A stretch of 64,000 nucleotides of DNA. Source: Natronomonas sp. GTDB lineage: Archaea > Halobacteriota > Halobacteria > Halobacteriales > Haloarculaceae. Made by a program: the position numbers and the translations under genes. Under the pieces are notes generated by a model. The model was not told the origin of the DNA. It did not search any database and saw only the letters and a list, made by a program, of their open reading frames with translations. The stretch is taken from assembly GCF_028274965.1 (NCBI RefSeq), contig NZ_JAQCNO010000067.1:1-64000 (forward strand), in the 5' to 3' direction. This document shows, piece by piece, positions 56,630-64,000 of the stretch (its first letter is position 1; every line of letters starts with the position of its first letter).

Positions 56630-58024
56630 TCAGGCGAGGCGCTCGATGAACGTCTCGCCGTCGACGACGAGGTTGTACGCCTCCTCGTCGTCGTTCCAGA
56701 GGACCAATGCGTTCTCGAAGCCCAACAGCGCGCCGTAGGGGGCGCGTTCGAGCGGTTCGTTCAGCGCCGACGCGTCGGCCAACACGGCGTAGTGGTCGAT
56801 CCGCTCCGATCCGTCGCCGATCTTGAACACCGGGTTGCCGTCCGCGGCGAGGTTCGGGGAGAGCTTCACCGCGTCGAGGTCGATCCGATCGGTGACGTGG
56901 CGCTCGCTGTCGGCCATCTTCGCGACCCGGTCGGGGTCGGGGTCGTACTCGATGGCGCTCGCGCCGTCGGTTCTGAGGAGGAGGTACGCGAACTGGACCG
57001 TTCCGTTTCGGTACGTCCCGTCGTCGTCTCCGGCGACGTCCAGGCGGCGCTGGAACCCCGGCGGCTCGATGTCGGGGCGCCGGGTGAACGTCCAGCCGCG
57101 GTCGTCGGGTCGCTCGTCGGGCCACAGCCGGACCGTCGGGGCGTAGACCGTGGTCCCGGGGCGCCGCCGCAGGACCGCCCGCTCGATCGACCGGAGCCGC
57201 GTCGCCGTCCGCTCTTCGGCCGGCGAGACGGCGAGAAGCGTCCCGTCGGGGGCGAGCGCGTCCAGATACCGCGTCACAACGTCGACCGGGTCCTCGAGTT
57301 CCGAGAGGACGTTCGCGAAGACGATCAGGTCGTACTCCCCGTCGGGAACGAAGCTCTCGGCGGTCTCGCGGGCGACCGTCGTCCCGAACCCCGGGCGCGT
57401 TTCGGCGAGCATCGCCTCAAGGACCGCCGCCGCGGCGCTCGGCTCGACGGCGTCGTACTCGACGGCCGTGTCGGCGGGCAGGTAGTCGTGAATCCCGAGC
57501 GCCGGGCCGCCGGTGCCGGCCCCGACGTCGAGGATCCGGAGCGCGTGCGGGAGGCGGCCGTCGCGTCCGAGTTCCTCGAGGGCGTACTGGATCGCCGCGT
57601 AGTAGTCCGGGAGGTGATACAGCCCGTAGGCGAGGGCCGTCTCCTCGTCGTACGTGACCGTCTCGTCGGCGAAGTACGCGGCTTTCAGCTCGTCGATCCG
57701 GGCCCTGAGCCGATCGCCAGCCTCGCCTTCGGGCCAGTTCGCGCCGTAGCGCTCGAGGAGGCGGTCCTCGAAGCGTCGGGCGTACGCCGCCGGAAACCGC
57801 TCGACGCCCTCGAAGGCCGGGTCGATCGGGCCCTCCTCGAGGGGAACGAACGTGCCGTCGTCGCGCTCCGTGAGGCCGAGATCGAACGCGTTGCGCCTGA
57901 GCGTCTCCCTGACGACCGCCGGGTGCGGTCTGTCCTCGACGTACTCGTAGATCTCGTCGGGATCGATCGGACGGACGTTCCGGAGATACCGCGCGGCGTC
58001 GAGGATCCCCGCCGTGTCGGTCAT
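56630..58024 (-). CDS. Rsm22-like class I methyltransferase
   Basis: The 464-residue protein has an N-terminal helical region (YYAAIQYALEELGRDGRLPHALRILDVGAGTGGPALGI, AdoMet motif I GAGTGGP near residue 165), DLIVFANVLSELED as motif IV-like, and a C-terminal RNGTVQFAYLLLR block similar to Rsm22 proteins of small ribosomal subunits. No cysteine cluster is visible, unlike mitochondrial Rsm22 with its Fe-S site. The substrate may be rRNA. It overlaps tyrA by 4 bases. Confidence 0.65.
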   Translation of the reverse strand: MTDTAGILDAARYLRNVRPIDPDEIYEYVEDRPHPAVVRETLRRNAFDLGLTERDDGTFVPLEEGPIDPAFEGVERFPAAYARRFEDRLLERYGANWPEGEAGDRLRARIDELKAAYFADETVTYDEETALAYGLYHLPDYYAAIQYALEELGRDGRLPHALRILDVGAGTGGPALGIHDYLPADTAVEYDAVEPSAAAAVLEAMLAETRPGFGTTVARETAESFVPDGEYDLIVFANVLSELEDPVDVVTRYLDALAPDGTLLAVSPAEERTATRLRSIERAVLRRRPGTTVYAPTVRLWPDERPDDRGWTFTRRPDIEPPGFQRRLDVAGDDDGTYRNGTVQFAYLLLRTDGASAIEYDPDPDRVAKMADSERHVTDRIDLDAVKLSPNLAADGNPVFKIGDGSERIDHYAVLADASALNEPLERAPYGALLGFENALVLWNDDEEAYNLVVDGETFIERLA

Positions 58025-58752
58025 TCGCCGGCCTCCTCGTAGAGTTCGACGAACGCGTCGCCGTCGGCGTCCGCGAGACGCGCCGCGGCCTCGGCGACTG
58101 CGGCGCTGCCCTCGAACCGCTCTTGAATCTCGGCGTACACGCTCGGGGTGTTGCCGGTGAGGCCCTCGACGAGTTCCGAGAGCGGTCCCGAGAGGGCCGT
58201 GTGAAACCGCGGGTCGACGTCGTCGGCCGCGAGCGCGTACGCCAAGACGGCCGTGTGGGCCGTGGCCTGGACGGTCTCCATGGCGTCGTCGTGCGTGTCC
58301 GCATCCGTCTCGAAGACGTCGTTGCCGGCGGCCTCGAGGGCAGAGCGGAGCCGCCCGATCGTCGGACCCGCCGAGACCGTCACGCAGGGGACGTTCCCCG
58401 GCGCGTTCGAGGCCGAAAAAAGCGGGTGGAAGCTCGCGCGCTCGCGCCCCGCGGCGTGGGCCCGCAGCGCGTCGACCGCGTTCCGCATCTCCCCGGAGAC
58501 GTCGACGACGGCGCCGCGTGCCCGTTCGGCGTGGGTCTCGATCGCCGCCGGCGTCGCCGAGATCGGCACGGCCAGACAGACGACGTCGAAGCGCTCGTCG
58601 GTGTCGAGAGAAACGCCCCGAGCCCCCTCGAAGCCGGCCGCCGCCGCCCGCGCCGTCTCGGGATCGCGGTCGGCGAAGGCGACCGCATCGGCGCCGCAGT
58701 GGCCGGCGAACCACCGGCCCATCTCCCCCGCCCCCACGACGAGCAGTTGCAT
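58021..58752 (-). CDS. tyrA: Prephenate dehydrogenase
   Basis: The 243-residue protein has the NAD-binding Rossmann start MQLLVVGAGEMGRWFAGHCGADAVAFADRDP, then VVCLAVPISATPAAIETHA, VVDVSGEMRNAVDALRAHAAGRERASFHPLFSASNA, with the catalytic His in FHPLF(S). It oxidises and decarboxylates prephenate to 4-hydroxyphenylpyruvate in tyrosine synthesis. No ACT domain is present. It lies near aroA, 2 kb away, and is coupled to the methyltransferase gene. Confidence 0.88.
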   Translation of the reverse strand: MQLLVVGAGEMGRWFAGHCGADAVAFADRDPETARAAAAGFEGARGVSLDTDERFDVVCLAVPISATPAAIETHAERARGAVVDVSGEMRNAVDALRAHAAGRERASFHPLFSASNAPGNVPCVTVSAGPTIGRLRSALEAAGNDVFETDADTHDDAMETVQATAHTAVLAYALAADDVDPRFHTALSGPLSELVEGLTGNTPSVYAEIQERFEGSAAVAEAAARLADADGDAFVELYEEAGE

Positions 58753-58825
58753 ACGCTCGCTTGCTCCGCGGCGCTCAAAAGCCGTTCGTCTTCCGGCATC
58801 GGCCCCAGCGCGGCGCGGCCGCGGC

Positions 58826-60028
58826 TCAGCCGTTCGGCTCGATCCGCAGCGTCTCCTCGTAGTCGGTGAGGTTCTCGTACCCGTCCTCGGTGACGACGAC
58901 GAGGTCCTCGATCCTGACGCCGCCGACGGCGGGATCGTACAGCCCGGGCTCGACCGTGAGGACGTTGCCCGCTTCGAGTTCGTCGCCGCCCGTGCCGACC
59001 CGCGGCAGTTCGTGGATGTCGAGGCCGACGCCGTGACCCGTGCTGTGGATGAACCCCGTCTCGGCGTCCTCGTCGCTCCGGAGCGTCGGTAGCCCGGCGT
59101 CCTCGTACACGTCACAGACGACGTCGTGGACGTCCTCGCCGGTGACGCCGGGCTCGATGGCCCCGATCGCGGCCTCCTTTGCGTCCGCGGTGAGGTCGTA
59201 CCACTCCCGGACGGTCTCGTCGGGCTCACCGACGACGAACGTGCGGGTCATGTCCCCGAAGTAGTTCGTCCCCTTGTCCCTGGGGAAGATGTCGATGATG
59301 ATTGGTTCGTTCGCCCGGAGCGGACCGCTCCCGCGCTCGTGTGGGTCCGCGGCGTCCGAGCCGCAGGCCACGATGCGCCGCCTGAGCCCGCAGTTGCGCT
59401 CCAACAGCGTCACCTCGATCTCCGTTTTGACGCGCTCGCTGGTGAGCGGCTCGTCGTCGTGGTAGAGGGTCCCCGACCGGACCGTCGTCTCGCGCAGCAT
59501 CTCCTCTGCGGTCCGCATCGCAAGCGCGCCGGCCCGCTGTGTGGTCCGGATCGCGTCGATCTCCTCGTCCGTCTTCGTGGCTCGCATCCGCTCGACGACG
59601 TCCGTTCCCCGCCCGATCGGGGGGGCATCCGGCGTCGCGACGGAGACGCCCTGTTCTCGGAGCCCGTCGGCGGTCGCAAGCGGGAACCTCGCCGGGGTCG
59701 CGACCGACTCGACGCCGTATTCCCGGCAGAAATCGGCGAGGACGCGCCGGGCGGCCTCGGGTTGACCGTGCTCCTCGGTGGCCGCCGTCAGGTCGTAATC
59801 GGCGTGACGTTCGACGGTCGCCGCCGCCGCGTCCTCTTTTGCTCGCCCGTACTCGAGGCCGGAGACGAGCAGGTGGATCTCGCCGTCGTAGAGCGTATGG
59901 AAGGGGTCGGGGGCGTCGAACCCCGAGAGGTACAGCTGATCGGCCTCGTCGCTGTCGGCGTCGATGAGAAACCCGTCGACGCCCGTCTCCTCGATGAACC
60001 GATCGAGCTTCGAAAAGTCCCGTGACAC
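58826..60028 (-). CDS. M24 family Xaa-Pro peptidase
   Basis: The 400-residue protein has a creatinase-like N-terminal domain ([46 protein letters not shown]) and the pita-bread catalytic domain with the metal ligands: [23 protein letters not shown] (DD), [17 protein letters not shown] (H), [11 protein letters not shown] (E) and [10 protein letters not shown] (E). It should cleave X-Pro bonds in the cytoplasm. The start is a GTG at 60028; the TTTTATT stretch 22-28 bases upstream is the likely promoter. Confidence 0.9.
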   Translation of the reverse strand: MSRDFSKLDRFIEETGVDGFLIDADSDEADQLYLSGFDAPDPFHTLYDGEIHLLVSGLEYGRAKEDAAAATVERHADYDLTAATEEHGQPEAARRVLADFCREYGVESVATPARFPLATADGLREQGVSVATPDAPPIGRGTDVVERMRATKTDEEIDAIRTTQRAGALAMRTAEEMLRETTVRSGTLYHDDEPLTSERVKTEIEVTLLERNCGLRRRIVACGSDAADPHERGSGPLRANEPIIIDIFPRDKGTNYFGDMTRTFVVGEPDETVREWYDLTADAKEAAIGAIEPGVTGEDVHDVVCDVYEDAGLPTLRSDEDAETGFIHSTGHGVGLDIHELPRVGTGGDELEAGNVLTVEPGLYDPAVGGVRIEDLVVVTEDGYENLTDYEETLRIEPNG

Positions 60029-60175
60029 GACTGCTCGTACGACAACGGGAATAAAATAGGTTGCGTTCGGCCGAATCAGACGCGGTTCGAAACGAACAGC
60101 CGCGCGTCGGGGTCGCCGTACGATCGGATGTGGCCGAGTCGGCAGACATTTGTCGTCCCCAGACGAGACGGCGGC

Positions 60176-61498
60176 ATGGACGTCCGGATCACGCCGTCGC
60201 GGGTTCGCGGTGTCGCGCGGGCACCGCCGTCGAAGAGCTACACGCACCGCGCGATCCTCGCGGCCGGGTACGCGGACGGTGCGACCGTTCGGAACCCGCT
60301 TTTCAGCGCGGATACGGCCGCGACGAGGCGGGCCGTCGAGGCCTACGGCGGCGAGACAGAGCGGACCGACGAGAGCCTCAAGATCGCGGGGTTCGGCGGC
60401 GAGCCGGCGACGCCGTCGGACGTGATCGACTGCGCCAACAGCGGGACGACGATGCGGCTGACGACCGCCGTGGGGGCGCTCGTCGACGGGCTCGCGGTGC
60501 TGACCGGTGACGCGTCGCTTCGGTCCCGACCGCAGGGGCCCCTGCTGGAGGCGTTGGAGGGGCTCGGTGCCGATGCGGCGTCGACGCGGCGAAACGGACG
60601 GGCCCCGATCGTCGTCGGCGGCGGCGTTGAGGGCTCGCGCGTCCGGATCCGGGGCGACGTCTCCTCGCAGTACGTCACCGGGCTGTTGATGGCCGGTGCG
60701 GTCACCGGATCGGGCCTCGAGATCGAACTCACGACCGAGCTCAAGTCGGCCCCGTACGTCGACATCACCCTCGAGGTGCTGGCCGACTTCGGCGTCGAGG
60801 CGACGGTGCTCGGCGGCGACGACTCGGCGGTCCGGGCGGCCGGCGCAGAGGGGTTCCGCGTGGAGGGCGGCCAGACGTACGAGCCGACCGGCGGCGAGTA
60901 CCGCGTCCCCGGGGACTTCTCGTCGATGTCGTACCTGCTCGCCGCGGGGGCGCTCGCCGCCGACGGCGAGGGTGAGGGCGTCGTCGTCGAGGGCGCAAAG
61001 CCGAGCGCGCAGGGCGACGCCGCGATCGTGTCCGTCCTCGAGGCGATGGGTGCCGACATCGAGTGGGACCGCGAAGCGGGGCGGGTAAGCGTCGACCGAT
61101 CGGCGCTGGAGGGGATCGAGGTCGGGGTCGCCGACACGCCGGATCTGCTCCCGACGATCGCGGTGCTCGGGGCCGCCGCGGACGGGACGACGCGGATCAC
61201 CGACTGCGCGCACGTCCGCCTGAAGGAGACCGATCGCGTCGCGGCGATGGCGGAGGAACTCGGGCGGATGGGGGTCGACGTCGAGGAGTTCGAGGACGAA
61301 CTCCGCGTCCACGGCGGCGGCATGGAGGGCACGACCGTCGAGGGCCACGACGACCACCGGATCATCATGGCGCTGGCCGTCGCCGGGCTCGTCGCTGAGG
61401 GGCCGACGACGATCGAGGGCGCCGAGGACGTCAACGTGTCGTTTCCGGGCTTTTTCGACGTACTCTCGGGGGTGGGCGCGGAGATCGACCGGCGCTGA
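60176..61498 (+). CDS. aroA: 3-phosphoshikimate 1-carboxyvinyltransferase (EPSP synthase)
   Basis: The 440-residue protein begins [35 protein letters not shown] with the PSKSxTHR substrate motif, has [44 protein letters not shown] and [18 protein letters not shown], all diagnostic of EPSP synthase. It joins shikimate 3-phosphate and PEP in the aromatic amino-acid pathway. ATG at 60176 is favoured over the ORF-track start 48 bases upstream. Confidence 0.95.
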   Translation: MDVRITPSRVRGVARAPPSKSYTHRAILAAGYADGATVRNPLFSADTAATRRAVEAYGGETERTDESLKIAGFGGEPATPSDVIDCANSGTTMRLTTAVGALVDGLAVLTGDASLRSRPQGPLLEALEGLGADAASTRRNGRAPIVVGGGVEGSRVRIRGDVSSQYVTGLLMAGAVTGSGLEIELTTELKSAPYVDITLEVLADFGVEATVLGGDDSAVRAAGAEGFRVEGGQTYEPTGGEYRVPGDFSSMSYLLAAGALAADGEGEGVVVEGAKPSAQGDAAIVSVLEAMGADIEWDREAGRVSVDRSALEGIEVGVADTPDLLPTIAVLGAAADGTTRITDCAHVRLKETDRVAAMAEELGRMGVDVEEFEDELRVHGGGMEGTTVEGHDDHRIIMALAVAGLVAEGPTTIEGAEDVNVSFPGFFDVLSGVGAEIDRR

Positions 61499-61537
61499 TG
61501 TCCGATCTCGACCACGATCCCGGCCCGCGCCGCCGGG

Positions 61538-62572
61538 TCACTCGTTTCTGGCGAACCCGTGGGCGCCGTTTCGCCCTGTCGTCGTGGGTGTAACCTTCAT
61601 AAACTCGGCGTTCTCGCGGGCCGTTTCGAGGTCGTGAGCGCCGGCGTACGAGAGCCCGGAACGGATCCCGGCGGCGAACTCCGCGATGCGGGGGCCGACG
61701 GGACCGGTGTACTCGGTGACCGCCTCGACGCCCTCGTCGGCTTCGACGTCGCCGTCTTTGTCCTCGCGCTCGGCGGCGGCGGCGGCGGTCGACATGCCGC
61801 GGGACCGCTTGTGCCGCTCGCCATCGATCTCGACGACCTCGCCGGGGGACTCGGCGCACCCGGCGAAGAACCCGCCCATCATCACGGCGTCGGCGCCCGC
61901 GAGGAGGGCCTTGACCGCGTCGCCCGACGTTCGGATCCCCCCGTCCGCGATCGTCCGCACGCCACGTTCGTCGGCGGCGGCCGTACACCGCTCGACGGCG
62001 GTGAACTGCGGGACGCCGAAGCCGGTGACCTCCCGGGTCGTGCAGTGCGACCCCGGGCCGACGCCGATCTTGACGCAGTCGGCACCCGCGGCGGCGAGGT
62101 CGGCAACGCCGGCCTCGGTGGCGACGTTACCGGCACACAGCGGCGTTTTCGGGAATCGATCGGCGAGGCGCTCCGTCGCCTCGATCGCCCGCTCCATGTG
62201 TCCGTGGGCGACGTCCAACGCCAGCACCGACGCGCCGGCCTCGACGAGCGACGCCGCGCGCGTCTCGTAGTCCTCGGCGATGCCGACCGCGCCGCCCACC
62301 GGCAGACCCGCCTCGGCGACCGCACGCACCATCCGGGCCTGTTTCTCTATCGGGAGAAACCGGTGGATCACGCCCAGTCCGCCGGCCTCGCCGACGGCGC
62401 GGGCCATTTCGGTCTCGGTGACGGTGTCCATCGCCGCCGTCACGACCGGGACCGACAGCGCGAGCCCGTCGGCGAGTTCGGTCCGCAGCGTCACGTCCGA
62501 GCGGCTACCGACCGGCGATCGCTGTGGAACGAGTAGCACGTCGTCGTAGGAGAGTCCCGTTTCGTAGGGCAT
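61538..62572 (-). CDS. GMP reductase / IMP dehydrogenase-like enzyme without CBS domains
   Basis: The 344-residue TIM-barrel protein starts [27 protein letters not shown], has [35 protein letters not shown], the catalytic loop [55 protein letters not shown] and a C-terminal [15 protein letters not shown]. The CTTR-VTGFG-PQ loop and absence of a CBS pair favour a GMP reductase-type role, converting GMP to IMP with NADPH, over classical IMPDH. An AT-rich TTTATATTA box lies 14-22 bases upstream of the ATG. Confidence 0.82.
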   Translation of the reverse strand: MPYETGLSYDDVLLVPQRSPVGSRSDVTLRTELADGLALSVPVVTAAMDTVTETEMARAVGEAGGLGVIHRFLPIEKQARMVRAVAEAGLPVGGAVGIAEDYETRAASLVEAGASVLALDVAHGHMERAIEATERLADRFPKTPLCAGNVATEAGVADLAAAGADCVKIGVGPGSHCTTREVTGFGVPQFTAVERCTAAADERGVRTIADGGIRTSGDAVKALLAGADAVMMGGFFAGCAESPGEVVEIDGERHKRSRGMSTAAAAAEREDKDGDVEADEGVEAVTEYTGPVGPRIAEFAAGIRSGLSYAGAHDLETARENAEFMKVTPTTTGRNGAHGFARNE

Positions 62573-62709
62573 GACAAACCCTTCGTTTATATTAGGTACG
62601 AACGCATAAGCACGTCGGTCGCGGGCGGAGCCCTCGCCCGTTCGGGGCAATCGAAGCGACCGAGCGTCGGCGGGGAAAATAAGTGACACGACCGAATACA
62701 CGCACACAA

Positions 62710-64000
62710 ATGGCTAGCACGGACGCGGCCGAAAGCGCCGTCACCGAGCGCGTCGCGGCCGCAAAACGGGCGATAGGGGAGTTCGAGGACAGCGGCCAGG
62801 AGGCTGTCGACGACGCGGTGGCGGCCGTCGCCTGGGCGATCTGTCGGGACGGGGCCTGCCGGGCGTTCGCCGAGCGCGCCGTCGAGGAGACCGGGATGGG
62901 AAACGTCGCCGACAAGATCGAGAAGACCGAGACGATCGTCCGGGGCGCGCTCTCTGATACGGCGGGCGAACCGACGGTCGGCGTCGTCGATCGCGACCCC
63001 GAAGAGGGGGTGATCGAGATCGCGCACCCCGCCGGGGTCGTCGGCGCGCTCACCCCTTCGACGAACCCCGTCGGAACGCCGGCGACACTGGCGATGTTCG
63101 CGATCAAGGGCCGGAACGCGATCGTCGTCTCGCCCTCGCCGAGCGCCGTCGAGACGACGGGAGCCGTCATCGAGGCGATCAGGGCGCGACTCGAGGCGGT
63201 CGGAGCGCCGCCGGATCTCGTGGGGATGGTCCCGCCGCCGATCACGAAGCCGAAAGCCCACGAACTCCTCGATCGGGCCGACCTCGTGCAGGTGACGGGC
63301 TCGCCGAACAACGTCGAGGCCGGACGGACCGCGGACACGCCGGACCTCTGTGTCGGGGAGGGCAACGTCGTCTGTCTGGTCGGCGAGCGCGCCGACGTGC
63401 CGGCGGCGGCCGACGACATCGCCCACAGCGCGTCGTTCGACCACGGCCTGACGTGTCTGAACGCGAACTCGATCGTCGCCCACGGCTCCGTCCGGTCGCA
63501 GCTGCTTGAGGCGCTCGAAGCCCGCGGCGGATACCTCTGTACGGAGGCCGAGACCGACCGTCTCAGGGAGGTGCTCTTCGACGCCGGCGAACTCCGCTCG
63601 GGCGCGATCGGGCGGTCGGCGGCCGAACTCGCGGCGCGCGCGGAGCTCCCCGAAGCGGCGAGTGAATCGTCGTTCCTGCTCGTCCAGCCGCCGGACGTCG
63701 GGGACGAGGCGCCGCTTTGCGGCGAGAAGCTCACCCCCGTCGTCGCCGCGTACGACCGCCCGAGTTTCGACGCGGCGATCGGTGCGAGCAACGCGATCCT
63801 CGAGCACGAGGGGCGGGGCCACTCGTGTGTGGTCTACACGCCGGACCGACAGCGGGCGATCGCGGCCGGCGAACGCCTCGACGTCCACCGGATCGGGCGG
63901 AACCAATCGAGCATCGAACTGGCGGGAGGGTTCGGCAACGGGGTCCGGTTTACCTTCTCGCTCGGCGGCGGGCCGATGGGCGGGAACCTGATCGACGAGA
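62710..64000 (+). CDS. Acylating aldehyde dehydrogenase (partial, runs off the window)
   Basis: The first 430 residues read MASTDAAESAVTERVAAAKRAIGEFEDSGQEAVDDAVAAVAWAICRDGACRAFAERAVEETGMGNVADKIEKTETIVRGAL, with GALTPSTNPVGTPATLAMFAIKGRNAIVVSPSPSAVETT, GSPNNVEAGRT and the catalytic Cys in FDHGLTCLNANSIVA. This is the EutE/SucD-like CoA-acylating aldehyde dehydrogenase family, which makes acyl-CoA from an aldehyde, CoA and NAD(P)+. The stop codon lies beyond base 64000. An AAAATAAG box at 62676 lies about 30 bases before the ATG. Confidence 0.85.
   Translation, partial: MASTDAAESAVTERVAAAKRAIGEFEDSGQEAVDDAVAAVAWAICRDGACRAFAERAVEETGMGNVADKIEKTETIVRGALSDTAGEPTVGVVDRDPEEGVIEIAHPAGVVGALTPSTNPVGTPATLAMFAIKGRNAIVVSPSPSAVETTGAVIEAIRARLEAVGAPPDLVGMVPPPITKPKAHELLDRADLVQVTGSPNNVEAGRTADTPDLCVGEGNVVCLVGERADVPAAADDIAHSASFDHGLTCLNANSIVAHGSVRSQLLEALEARGGYLCTEAETDRLREVLFDAGELRSGAIGRSAAELAARAELPEAASESSFLLVQPPDVGDEAPLCGEKLTPVVAAYDRPSFDAAIGASNAILEHEGRGHSCVVYTPDRQRAIAAGERLDVHRIGRNQSSIELAGGFGNGVRFTFSLGGGPMGGNLIDE

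Noticed and set aside
58826-61357. 843-residue minus-strand ORF covering the M24 peptidase
   Set aside because: The first half is antisense to aroA; only residues after the GTG at 60028 match the peptidase.

Overview
The window is a GC-rich haloarchaeal chromosome segment. Support comes from very acidic proteins, leaderless or short-leader promoters with TATA-like boxes, Tat-type lipoproteins, and typical haloarchaeal genes (DpsA, SAMP1/MoaD-like protein, AglJ-like glycosyltransferase, GshA-type gamma-glutamylcysteine ligase, Nop5/FlpA, DUF5789- and DUF2391-type proteins, KaiC-like ATPase next to a PAS kinase). Species cannot be told from the sequence alone.

Layout. 1-13.3 kb: the 3' end of a tRNA, then a mostly minus-strand run (duplicated DUF2391 membrane protein, glycerophosphodiesterase, carotenoid oxygenase, sulfatase plus GtrA, PAS kinase plus KaiC-like ATPase, SDR) and dpsA. 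13.3-14.0 kb is a small graveyard with two convergent histidine-kinase remnants. 14-30.7 kb holds housekeeping and transport genes: ParB-like protein, DUF6517-type lipoprotein, glycosyltransferase, CsaA-like protein, MaoC hotdog, MgtE, SAMP1/MoaD with a tungsten aldehyde oxidoreductase, a BMP-type nucleoside ABC transporter, SDR, and quinone oxidoreductase. 46.7-64 kb is again ordinary chromosome: nop5-flpA, gshA, COG1361 protein plus MMPL exporter, HTH regulator, coaD, aglJ, small haloarchaeal families, an Rsm22-like methyltransferase, tyrA, M24 peptidase, aroA, GMP reductase-like protein, and an acylating aldehyde dehydrogenase cut by the window end.

The main discovery is a roughly 15.8 kb integrated element (about 30,942-46,716) sitting inside the coding sequence of nop5, which encodes the C/D-box RNP core protein. 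The native 5' part of nop5 (89 codons) is stranded at the left end. At the right end the element supplies its own divergent 89-codon N-terminus, exactly in frame with the native C-terminal part, so a complete Nop5 is rebuilt. A tyrosine integrase ends 8 bases before this replacement start codon. The 15 bp att-like repeats (13 identical, ATGGACGAC core) lie in the conserved RAMDD codons. After integration the nop5-flpA operon therefore depends on element DNA for its promoter and for its fibrillarin-binding N-terminal domain.

Inside the element there are three zones. The left zone (31.1-35.0 kb) is a chain of small overlapping genes of unknown role with HTH/RHH-like proteins. The middle zone (35.5-43.7 kb) has lower GC and looks like a defence or DNA-modification island: DNA methyltransferase, a stand-alone GyrA C-terminal beta-pinwheel protein with a GyrA-box and a zinc-like N-terminus, a methylase-associated small protein, a PLD-DEVH helicase, a 66-residue protein, a DndD-like SMC ATPase and a small terminal protein. 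The right zone (44.0-46.4 kb) is the integration module: RHH/coiled-coil protein, a core-binding-domain-only recombinase relative, and the integrase. No virion or conjugation genes were recognised.
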